From Alitta virens (Eukaryota > Annelida > Polychaeta > Phyllodocida > Nereididae): a stretch of DNA of 64,000 nt. A model generated the notes under the pieces. The model was not told where the DNA came from. It ran no database searches and saw nothing but the letters and a program-made list of their open reading frames with translations. The DNA is taken from contig OW028583.1 in the NCBI GenBank assembly GCA_932294295.1, positions 1,143,501-1,207,500 on the forward strand, read 5' to 3'. Position numbers and translations under genes: made by a program. This document shows positions 12,101 to 24,100 of this stretch, one piece after another; the first letter of the stretch is position 1, and each line of letters starts with the position of its first letter.

Positions 12101-15100
12101 TTGTAAAAGCAAAACACCCGCAAACTAAAACACTCAACAGTATTTTTGTTTCATAAACTTAGTTTCAAATTGCACTTTATAAAGACGCTGTCATAATGAG
12201 CTACAATACCCGTCAGCAACTTAAGGTGGATCCAAATCATTCTGACTGAAAAAGATTCAAGATGAGGGACATATCTATTGCTCTTGTCGTTTAGAATGTT
12301 TTGAATCCCCCACTGGACTTCAATAGTATCACCCGCAATTTCATTGGCAGCCGCAATTTCGGTGAGGGGTGATGTATATTAATTAATATCAACCACTCCG
12401 ATAAAATACTAAGTTCTAAAGAGTTATAGCTACACACTGAAATGCTGTAAATGTTGTATTGAACTATAGTAAAGGAATGTCAACCACAACCAAGGAGTTT
12501 TTCTGTTATATTTCCATGCTGCGCAGTGCTTATGTTAAACTACAATATAAACTATACTAAATGGATGTTGACTACAACAAAAAACTAAGAATTATTATCG
12601 GCCCAAGTATTAAATACAACTGCATCACGGAATAAGCCACACAACAGCCAATAAAAGCAGCTTATTCCGTTAGCATTCACACCTAAGGACCCAATAATAG
12701 AGCACTGGTAGCAGTTGTATTCGATGCTTGGGCCGTTTTCTCTGCATATATTTCTATGAAGTATAAAGCACTACTTCTATATTAGGTACTACAGCGTTAT
12801 AGCATCATATTTCCATGCTGCGTATGTTATATTACAACTAGAATAAACGAACGTCGACTACAACTAATAAGGAGGGTTTCCACAAATATATTAATAAGTT
12901 TCCATGCCGTATATGTTATACTAAACTAAACTAAATTAATATATTTCCACACTACTTTACTGTATTTTTATAAACCTGAATGGGTCGGCGATTTTGCTCT
13001 TTCATCATCATCATCATCATGATGATCATCAGCATCAGCATCAATTTTCTCCGCATCCTCATCCTCAAGATCTGCATCATTTCCAGAGAGAACTCCATCA
13101 TCGTCACTCTTACCCTCGTCACTTTCGTCAGCATCATCGGCATCCTCATCTGATGAAGATACGGAGGAGGACGACGAGTCGTTGTCTTCATCTCCGCTTT
13201 CGTCTGACGATAGCTCTTTCTGTGAAAAAAAAAGAGCAAACTATCTTAGGATTATAGTAGGATTCAAAATAGATGTCCATTTTTTGTTGTTTATTTATCA
13301 TAAAATGTTTGAAACAGCAGAAAATGGACAGAGAAGATACTCATAAGTCCAACCTCAACTTTCTAACCCATTAAAATCCATCTCTGTATCAATGGAGCGA
13401 AAAAGTACCACCAGAGGTCACTGAGACTAGCAGATAAGTATTGTTTAATGACGTCATCTATATTGTGACGTCATCCGTGTAACAATTATGTAGTGACATC
13501 ACTTATGGTCCTTTTATTTACAACGGTCATAGGCTCGGTAACTTTTTCTCCCCATTAACTTCAAGTTCATATGTTTGCAATGATAACGGTTTATAGTCAT
13601 CTTGTCATCATTATGGCCAAGCAACAGAAAATACAATGGAGAATACAGCATCCTTTAAAGCCAAACGTTGAACTCAGAAACTTCAGGAGAGTCTCTTAGA
13701 CACTGAACCGCTGAGCTTGCAGACATGCTAAGTCTCCCATTCAGCGTGAGTCTCACTCATTTGGTTGCTGTCTCACTCATTTGGTTGCTGTCTCACTCAT
13801 TTGGTTGCTGTCTCACTCATTCGGTTGCTGTCTCACTCATTTGGTTGCTGTCTCACTCATTCGGTTGCTGTCTCACTCATTTGGTTGCTGTCTCACTTAT
13901 TTGGTTCCTGTCTCACTCCTCTAGACTTGAGTATTTTCTTCATATTTTAATTTGTCTCACTCTAAGAGAACCAGAATAAATCTTTAACATTTTGATGTAA
14001 ACTGGTTGGAAAAGACCAAAACCTACTCATTCACCATCCTAGAACTTAGGATCTCTGTGAGCTTACGATTCAATAAAATAATGCGCTTTTAACGTATACG
14101 TCTTTTGTGAATCTACCCATCTGTAATATTCATATTTCATAGGGCTTGTCATTGATATCAATTTTTCATTCGATATCGATATCAGTATTCAACTTTCAAT
14201 ATTGCAATATCGCAAAACTGCAAATTTTGTATCATCAGCATTCGCAGTGAGAAATGGAACCATTAGTCACAGGAGTATATCTCCAAGTCATTGTGAAACC
14301 ATATACCTTTAATATAACTACTAAGCTAATTTGTTAGGCAATCAGTTTGCAATTTGGGGTGGGAGCTGTGTAATCAAGTGCTCATCATGGCACACATGTA
14401 CAATTGTAAGGATAAACAAAGAATCGAAACATAAATTTTTTCAATATCGATATTTTCTCGATTAATCGATATACAGCATATCGATGCCAACCCTATACAT
14501 TCATATTTCATTATCATACACTACAGTACACCCACCAAGTCCTTGACGGAATCCACGCCCAGTTTCTTTTTGCAGGAGTTGACCAGAGACTCCAGGAACG
14601 GATTTGGCTTCAGGTTCTTTGGCAGGGGTGCCGTAATAGTTGGTTCCGCTTCAACCTGTCATAAATAATTATTACAATTAGGGTAAAGGTGGTGTTTTTA
14701 TATTTTTCACTCGCGCATAATATTTACAAATTGGGAGTTCATAATAAATCATCTTCAGGTTATGCAATGAGGCGTAGAATTGTTTGATGATGTCATAAAA
14801 GCCCTGGATATCTAAATTTACACAATGTAGCAATTCTAAACAATTTGATCCCACCCACTCGCACAAGTGGCCACAATCTGAGAAAGGGCAACCCTTACCA
14901 TCTACCGAAGACTAAAACCAAAAGGGCAGTTTCTTGCCTAGTCAATAGTGGATTTTCACGGAAGGTTCTCTATATTTCCACCAGGTGGCTAAAACAGAAT
15001 ACTGCAATTCTATTGGCTGAAAAAGTTCCCGCCCTTGACTGTGATTGGCTGAAGCAAAGTGCATCCAAGCAGCAGTATTTTTAGTGCCTTTTAATGTATA

Positions 15101-18100
15101 TTTGACACTTTATCATTAGTTGATTTTTGTTATTTTTCTGAGAAAGTTATATTTATGGAATTATTACCTACAGTGTCTGAAAAGCAAAATGAGTAATACG
15201 AGAGGAAGAAAGACTTATGTCTAGCTGAATTCAGGGCTGTTCAGTGAAATGACTCTATTGGTCTCTAAAGAATGCTATGGACTTGTCGATTATCAATTAA
15301 TAGAAAAAGTGCAGTATGGCGGACCCAGATTTATGACTATATTTAGCGGACTGCTTGCCAGCTGTATGACGTCAAATGCTTGAACTCAAGTATGACGTCA
15401 CAAGTAATGCCGGTGGTTTTCATTTTCACAGGAGGAGCCAAGTTTATTTTTTAAACCCAAGCTTCTTTACACAAAATTTTATTCTAAGTTTGCTAGAACA
15501 GACTTCAGTAAAAAAAAAACCAATATATTTCATATTTCATTGACGTCAAATGTGGGCATAAATTTGGGTTTCCGCTGTACTGCACTAAACCCAATTAAAT
15601 TGCCTATCATTTATTCTTGTATTTCATTCATTATATAAAATCAAACTGTACATGTACTAGTTGCTACCAAATAAATAACTTTATTATGATTATAAAGGAA
15701 AAAGTGCAGTATAGCGGACCCAAATTGTTGACCTTATTTAGCGAGCCTCGTTGCCAGGCCTATGACGTAAAATGCTTGAATTCAATGAGTGATGTCACAA
15801 ACAAACAGCGGTGGTGAGGCAAGAACGCAGTTTATTATAGTTTGTTTTTTAGTTTTCTTGGGGGCCCCAATCCTCTGCTACTCTCAACAAATCTATTGTT
15901 ATTGTCTCCCACATTGTAATTGAGTACAAAATCAGTATTATTTTCATATTTCATGGACGCCAAATATGGGCATGAATTTGGGTCCGCTATGCTGCACTAA
16001 ACCCATTATAATACATTATTTTGTGTTCAGTTTACAAGGTACTAACCACATATAGTTAAATTAACACTATTTAACATGACATCACTACTAGAACTCTACC
16101 AAAATTGTTGCAAGGCCGATTTGTATAAATTCTATTGTTATAATGTTTGATATATTGCGTTACGATCAATGCACTTTCGAATTATCAAAAAAATTAATTA
16201 TAATAAGTCGATAAATTTGTAGCTGCAAAATACCTCCATTGCTTCTTCCTCTCCATTGTCTTTTTCTGTTTTTTCATTTTCCTCCGTATTTTTTTCATCG
16301 TCTTTCTTACAAGTCTCTGGTTTGTCTTTCTCACTACTGTCCATTTTCTCTGGTGAAACCTGCAAAAAGATTATTTGTAGATTTAGGAAATAAAAACTTG
16401 TGCCACACATTAAATCTCCATAGAGTGAAAGTTTGTGAAATCAATTAATCTGCAATTTTAGAAAATTAAGGCGTTTGCGAAAGCTAAGGATTCAAATAAT
16501 TTTTTTGTGATGCAATATATCGTTCACCGACATATATTTTACAGGTAAATATATTTTTTTAGTTCCAATGAAAACCCTAAAGGGATTTTGTGTAGCATTG
16601 ATAAAATTTACGATTGTCAAAACAATAATATTTTTGTGAATGTTCAACAAATCAATTGTTCAACTTGACACATTTCTTAATTCCTGATCAAAAATGGTTA
16701 CAATCAATCAATCAATATTTATAACTAATAGTTATTCATCTGTCAATCTTATACATTGTTAGTCCATCTCACCTGTTTCGCTTTTGGCGATTCTTTCCTC
16801 TCCTCCGAATCTGATTGCTCATCCTCATCCGATTGCAATTTCTTCATAATCTTATCCAACATATTCTGATCCGGAAGTTTGGCCTTTGTCGCGAATGACC
16901 TGGTCAACGAGGGCAAAGTCAGGGGCGACGTTTCCGCTAATGCGCTATCGCTGATGGTGAACACTCCCTCCTTCGCATTTGCACTCTTTCCATTTGACCT
17001 ATCTGATCTTTCTGACCGAGCAATACCGGTAAACAGTCCCCTGGTAGAGTCCAGCTCTTTAGACATCGTAGTGAAGACGTTCTGTCCTCCGTATCTGCTT
17101 GATACGGTTTTAGAAGGAGATGGGGAGGCTGATTTGATGTCCGACTCGTATATTTGACTAGTCCTGCAAGAGAAATTGAGGATTGATAAGGTTCAGATAG
17201 CTCATTTCATTTTACCATGATGCTAGTCTTACAAGGTTTTAAAAGTAATGTCAGTCAGTTTTTTCAGTCTTTTTTTTCATAGATAACATGGAGCAGCACA
17301 AAATGACATATTTGTTAACATTGCCTCTGCCTCGATCAGCCATATATAAGCTGATTTAAGCTTCTGACCAGTACCATTGATACTATCTTGTATTTAAAAT
17401 GATCAGATTACAATTTAATAGAAAATATGTTTAAAGTAAAGAATACAGTTTAATACTATGACTTAACTCAAAGAATTCAGAGCCTTAACTAAAGCCTATG
17501 TAAAAGGAAGTTAAGAATGACTTAAGGGTTGTGACCAGTGTCTACCCCAGAGCACAGCCCAATAGCAGGAGGCCCTGCATTATGTGCACTGAAGGGGAAT
17601 AGCCAATAGAATGGAGACCCCTGGCAAAAGAGCTCTTGATATTCTTGGGTTCGGAAAAAGAAAGTCAGTTTGTCAGCTGTAGCTGAACTTTACATTGTAA
17701 TGTACATTACATGTATACTTTGGATTAAAAGCCACCCTTTCAGAAATAATTGCAGTATAGCGGACCCAAATTTATGACCATATTTATAAGCCACAATGCC
17801 TGGCCTATGACGTCAAAGGCTTGAATTCAATATTGTGACGTCACAAATAAACGGCGGCAGTGATCATTTTCAAGGCAAGAACGCAGTTTATTATTGTTTA
17901 TTTTTTGTTTCTTGGGGGCTGCTGCCCCCAAACCCCACATAATCTACACATATGTTATTCATATTGTGTGCCACAGCAAAATTTCGTAAAAAATACTGAT
18001 TATTTTCATATTTTATGGATGTCAAATATGGGCATAAATTTGGGTCCGCTATACTGCACTAAACCCACCCTTTCTATGCCAAGCTACACTCTGTGTTGTT

Positions 18101-21100
18101 CCTCAATACATTACAATTTACAATACAATGTCAGAACATCGTACTCACATTTTTTCGGGAGTCACTTTGTTGTCCTTTTTCGGACTCGCAGCGGCGAAAG
18201 CTTCGAGTTCTTTGTACGGCGTTTTTGGAGGAAAGTAATGAAAATCTCCAAAGTTTTCTTTCAGTTTTTGGATGTGAAGTTCGAGCTCCTCCAGAGACTC
18301 TTCGAATCCCGCTTTGCTTTTTTTCATTTGTGTTGGGATGTCTTTTGAAAGGAGATACACTTGATTGACTTGCACCCAGGCTCTGAAAATCAATCAATAA
18401 ATCAATCAATCAATCAATCAGTCAGTCATTCATTCATTCAGTTAGTTAGTCAGGCAAACCATCATCAATCAATCAATATGAATCAATCAGTCAATCAGTC
18501 AGTATTTTTTCAATCAATCAATCAATCAGTCATTCAGTGAGTTAGTCAGGCCAACCATCAATCAATCAATGGTCAATCAATATGAATCAATCAGTCAATA
18601 CGTCAGTTAGTCTCTTTTCAATCTATCAAACAATCAGTCATTCAGTGAGTTAGTTAGTCAGGCCAACCATCAATCAATCAATCAATTAATCAACCAATCA
18701 ATCAGTCAATCAATCAATTACTCAGTCAGTCATTCAGCTAGTTAGTTAGTCAGGCAAACCTTCAATCAATCCATCAATCAATCAATTAAATTAAGTACCT
18801 GTCGTGTGCCCCAAAAAATCGGCAGTCAACATGGCCATTCTCCTCCCTCAGTGCCTAAAAACAGAAAAATGTAAAATTATTACATATCTAGACACTATTA
18901 GAAAAACTTTTCTGCAGTAATCTTAGTTACGTTGCTTACCTTCGCAGGCCAAAATGGATATCCTTTGAGTTTAGCCCAAACTAGAGTGTGAGGAAATCGC
19001 TGAAAATATAAAATACAAACAATTAGTGCATTATCAAACTTTCACGATAGAATCTCATAGTCGTTAATCATAATAAATAAACTTAAAGACTCAAAATTTC
19101 CACTGGAGGCTATAACACGCAGTGAATAAAATTGATAACAGAGGCATAATTATTAATTGGAAAGTAAGGGTTTCACTTATTGCTGTTCATTTCGTGCTGC
19201 CTCATAGTTTGTAGGAAAGTATGTGACGGTCACTGACCACAAAACATGTGGGTTAATTTTGAACTGTGGTCAGTGCTTACACTGCCCCCTGGTGCAATAT
19301 GACGTCACCTTGCTCATGTACTGGGGCCAATCTGTGACTAGCATGTAACATAGTGTGGACTCCAAGCAGCCTTATCATCTCATTATTACATCTGCCTCTG
19401 GCCGGCTGGTCATACAAGCTGACTAAGCTTCAGGCCCAGTAGCATTGAGAAAGCGAACAAAAATTAAGCAATAAAAAGTACATAACTTACACAGGGATCA
19501 CAAAACCAGATTTCATTTCTTGCATAAGCCGCGTTCATGTAGCAGTCAGGGCAAACCTCTATTTCGCTCATCTGAAATTGAAAAATCACAAGCAAGTCAT
19601 CAAACCACACAACATCAATTTATTAATATATATACAAGAATTATCGTCAACAAAATGTCGATTAAGTAATAAGCACATTCTGCTACTAACCTCATGTCTG
19701 CATATTTTCACGATCGTTTTCGCACCAGACGTCAATTTGTGATGCACTAGGAATAGAATAAATGGGTTATAACATGAATCAAAATTTTCAAAGTACACAC
19801 AAGTTTCCCCTAAAATAGTTTTGTCCTTACTTTCACTTTGTACTTTCACTTTCAGTTGTGTCCTTACTTTCACTTTCCTTTTCAGTTGTAATTGTGACAA
19901 TGGAGAAATAAACTTTAACATATACTCACGTCCATTAAATACAATACAATTATGAAGGATCCATTTCGCATCGGCCAAGAATGCCTCGGTACTGCCGTAC
20001 ATTTTCTTCTTGATATTCTGAAAACATTAAAAACAGAAACATTGTACTTATTTACAAACGCAAACAATTACGCTTATTGATTCACTTTAGACTATGCTAA
20101 AGTCCAGAAACAATGCTTAAGGGACATTCCATACATGGAACGATTGTTTCTCCTAAATTTAAACACACTTCAATGTCGAAGAATCCAAGCTGACCTGATT
20201 CTACACCACAAAATGTCTACTCATCTCACTGATATGAATATTCCAAACTCTTTTAGATGTAGTAGTAACCACAGAGGTCATGGTAAAAATGTATTTCACT
20301 TTTATAGCCGGACTGATGTAGGAAAATATTTCTTTGCTAATAGAATTGTCAATGTATGGAACAGTCTTGACCCTGATATGGTCAATTTCAGTTAAAAAAA
20401 AATTAAAGTTGCTATTAATAGTCAAGGCTTCGTTGGTAGGGGGAATGTGTATGTCACCTGACCTTTACACCCCTGTTTCATGTTGTTGATTTGATGTACT
20501 TTTTATCAATAAATCTCAAAAACATTCCGACAAAGCAATAAAGTGCCAGAAAAATAAGTTTGACTTCTTACCTTTTCAAGCGTACCTAGGTCCATTGGGT
20601 TAAAAATGAAATCGAGGTAATTGGGAACTTGGAGAGTGTCAACGGGTCGTAGGAAAGGCTCACTCTGTAAAGTCAAAAGAAAATATAATTAATGAACTTA
20701 CAAATATCTATACAAAGTCAAAAGAAAATATAATGACCTACAAATATCTGTACAATGAAGCCTAGAATGAAGCTAATTAATAAATCTCCATATTTCATGC
20801 TGCCAGCCTTACAGGTCTACTATAAACATACAACTTCGAGATAAAAGAAACATAGGCTGCACTGCAGAAAAAACCCTCAGCAAATCCTACATAGCACATA
20901 TGCATGATTAAGTTTCGTTAAGGATAAGTGCATTAGTGTTAGAGTTGCTCCGGAAATGAAAGGGGTACGCCCACCCGTTGGACAGACACTGGTGATAACA
21001 ATAACCCTCTTGGAACTTCAGTCGCTGAGGGTTAAAAATCATGCATTACTTACCGACGAGTGCTTCATTCTTGTTAACGCAAATTTGAGAGTGACGCAAA

Positions 21101-24100
21101 GTTGGTCAATGCTCAGCATTGACATGGCTTTAGACTGGGTGTCAGTGCACTCCGCTCTCAGTACACGCTGAAATAAATTATGTACAAATGGTCTTAGAAT
21201 AAGATTAATAAACATAATAATTACGCAATGTGGTAAACATAATTTTATGGCTTATACTTAACACGATGGTATGTCCAAGGACATAGATAGAAAAGAATAT
21301 AAATAAAATAAAACAGCCTTCTCGTAACCCTAAAGGAATGTCTATAAACGTCATAATTTAAAGTTCCGGAAAGTAAAACTGACATCAACGCACTGCCTTT
21401 ACTACTATTGTAATGCTTATTCAATAACAATGTTTTATTTACCATAGATATGACAAGAAGAAACAAAAAAAATACAGATCTCTAAAAAATAACAATGACA
21501 ATAGTAAAATAGTTACATTATTATAATACTTCATAATAATTTGTAACTGTTACCTCACACTCGGGACAGACCCAGTCATTGTCAGACACCGTCTCCACAT
21601 TCAAACATTTGACGTGGTAAGTCCGAGGACATAATTGACAGGCGACCCACGTCAACATGGGACCCTCTTTGTGACACACGCAGCAGAAGTAGTCCTTTTC
21701 GGTTTTCTAAAAATAATTAATAAAAAAGAAAGTGATGAAAAAAGAAAAGCAACATTACAAAAACACAGAACTTTTTTTATTGTAATTAAACACGGTGTTC
21801 ACCAGAGATTTCTATCCAGCATGCTATAACAACGTAATCTCATGAAATAAAACATTATTATCGATATTATTTAATTTGGGGATTTTACAGGCACGACTAC
21901 ACATATGGGCAGCATTGGAGGGAGACATTTTAGTTCCCCCCCCCCCCCCCCAAATCTTAAATTCAACGACAATAATCAAATTTCTCTACCAGGAATCAGA
22001 ATCAAATCATTTTCATTTTCATACAATAAAGAAATACAAAAATTCCTTAGAATATCACGCAGACATTAATATATTGGGGAGACCACCGGAAGGCACAAGA
22101 ATGCCACTGGCAGGAAAGAACAATATTCGAACATTTTCAAATGATTTTACAAAAGGTAGAGTGCTCCGTTGTTATACCGTGATTGCTTTCTAATCATGTG
22201 CCAGTAATATTGAAATCTGCTAGCAACATGGTTTTTATGATCAACAAGGTAAACGCTAATTCCCTACAGATGGCAGCACCTGTCAGTCACTGTACGCCAT
22301 CTAGTGGTCAATATCACAGTAATACAACCTCATGCGTATTACAATGCAGCACTCTTAACCATTAACACAAAATACAGAAAATCATATTATATTCTAAAAC
22401 ACAAGATTAGAAACCAGTGAAAGAGAAATATAATCCTAAATCAGAATTTTATTATTTTCCCACCTGTCCATCGGAGTTTGTGACAGATAACCTCCTTTTG
22501 CCTTCCTCTATCAAAGGCTGCGTTCCGGGATCTTCAGTGGCTTCCGTTGCCGTGGGCGTCGCTTGCCTCCTTCTCCAGACGCTTCCGGTGCTGCTGCTGT
22601 CATTACTGCTGTTGCCATGGAAATCTGAATCAAGAATTAATTAACAAACTAGACAAATTCAAACTGTAGGGCATATACTCAAACAACAGTAGCTAGGCTG
22701 TTCAAGCTTTAGGGTTAACATTTTGAAATAAATTAATGAAATGAACAAGACTTAAAAAGTAATCAGGTAATTGGCCAATACAATTAATTGCAGACTGGGG
22801 CTCTTATTCTAATTTTGTATCAAATATCATGTTATTGTATTCAGTTGAACTTTGAAACTGTCTTTCAACAAGCCCATGGTATTTATTTATTCTGTGATAG
22901 CTAAAGTTCACAAGCAAACACACACGTCAATAACAACAAACTTTCACATCACGAAAGTCTGCATATTACAAAGTGATCTGCTTAGAATTGAGATTATATT
23001 TTCCAGTTTGTTTAATTATGAAGACCTGTCTCCCTCCCATGAGACATAAAAATGATGATTTAAAAAAATCACTATTCTATGAAAAAGAACGCCATTGCCA
23101 CAATTATATTTCGTTAAATATAGCGTTTTCTTAAAAACTATGATATTAATTAATAGCATATTTCTCACACACCTACACTACTAATTGAACTCTCAGTAGG
23201 GAAATTTTTCGGTTGCGTTTTTGCAGGTGTCTTTTTCTTGGCCATTTTAATTCCAGGAGAGACTGACGCCTTCGGAGCGCTCTTCGCTTCTGAGCTAGTT
23301 TGTCTTAAAGCGGAAGACTTGGGCGATACTTTTTTCGTTTCTGAACCAGGTGGCGTAGGATGTTGGGTATCTGTTGGAGTGGAAGGGGGTGATGTGTGAC
23401 CAGACTGACCACGTCCAGCTCGGGTGCGAATTATGTATTCTCTCTCATTTGCCTCATCTGAGGGGAAAAGACACAGAGGTTGCAATACAGACATACTGGG
23501 TAATACTGTATTACTTAAAGGTTCACTGTCTGTCAAATTTGCACATAAAAGTAATGATATAAATCAATACTGCCTTCTTGTTTCATGATATACCATTACC
23601 ATTACATGCCCATTTTTTGTCAACAATTTAGTTTTAATTTACAATAAATAATATAATTTTAGTTTTTCATGCCATCAAAAACTCAATATGTAAACAAACC
23701 CAGTGATGACGTCCCAATACTGAACAATGGTGATGATGTCATTTCTATTGCGTTTCCAATGTTTTAGTCTGGATTTTCTCTCAATGTATGATCTATTTTT
23801 TAGTAATGAATGTCTGATAAAATCATTAGATTACATTAATTTAGTGTGCCTTGATTAATAAAGGTTATTCATCAACTGTTTGATTGAGTCTTACAAAATT
23901 GAAAAATTGACAGACAGTGCAGCTTTAAATACCAATGCCTATACATTCGAAGAAAAACTGCTTAAGATTAAAAAATAAATATCTAAAACGAAGTAACCAT
24001 TTCACAAAAACTATTAGCGGGAATTACCTTTTTTTTGTGAGAATTATTAAATTGAATAGAATTGCATAACTTAGTTCCTTACATTATATTTTACTAATAT

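Noticed and set aside
12994..13257. His-rich plus-strand frame and Met/Arg-rich minus frame
   Set aside because: Shadows of the acidic Asp/Ser-rich ZMYND8 exon 17 read in other frames.
1560..14000. CRISPR-like look of tandem repeats (31-bp and 20-bp arrays)
   Set aside because: The units are contiguous with no unique spacers, and the genome is eukaryotic.
17860..18348. 162-codon plus-strand frame
   Set aside because: Runs through a MITE end and then antisense through the PWWP exon; no family resemblance and no need for it.
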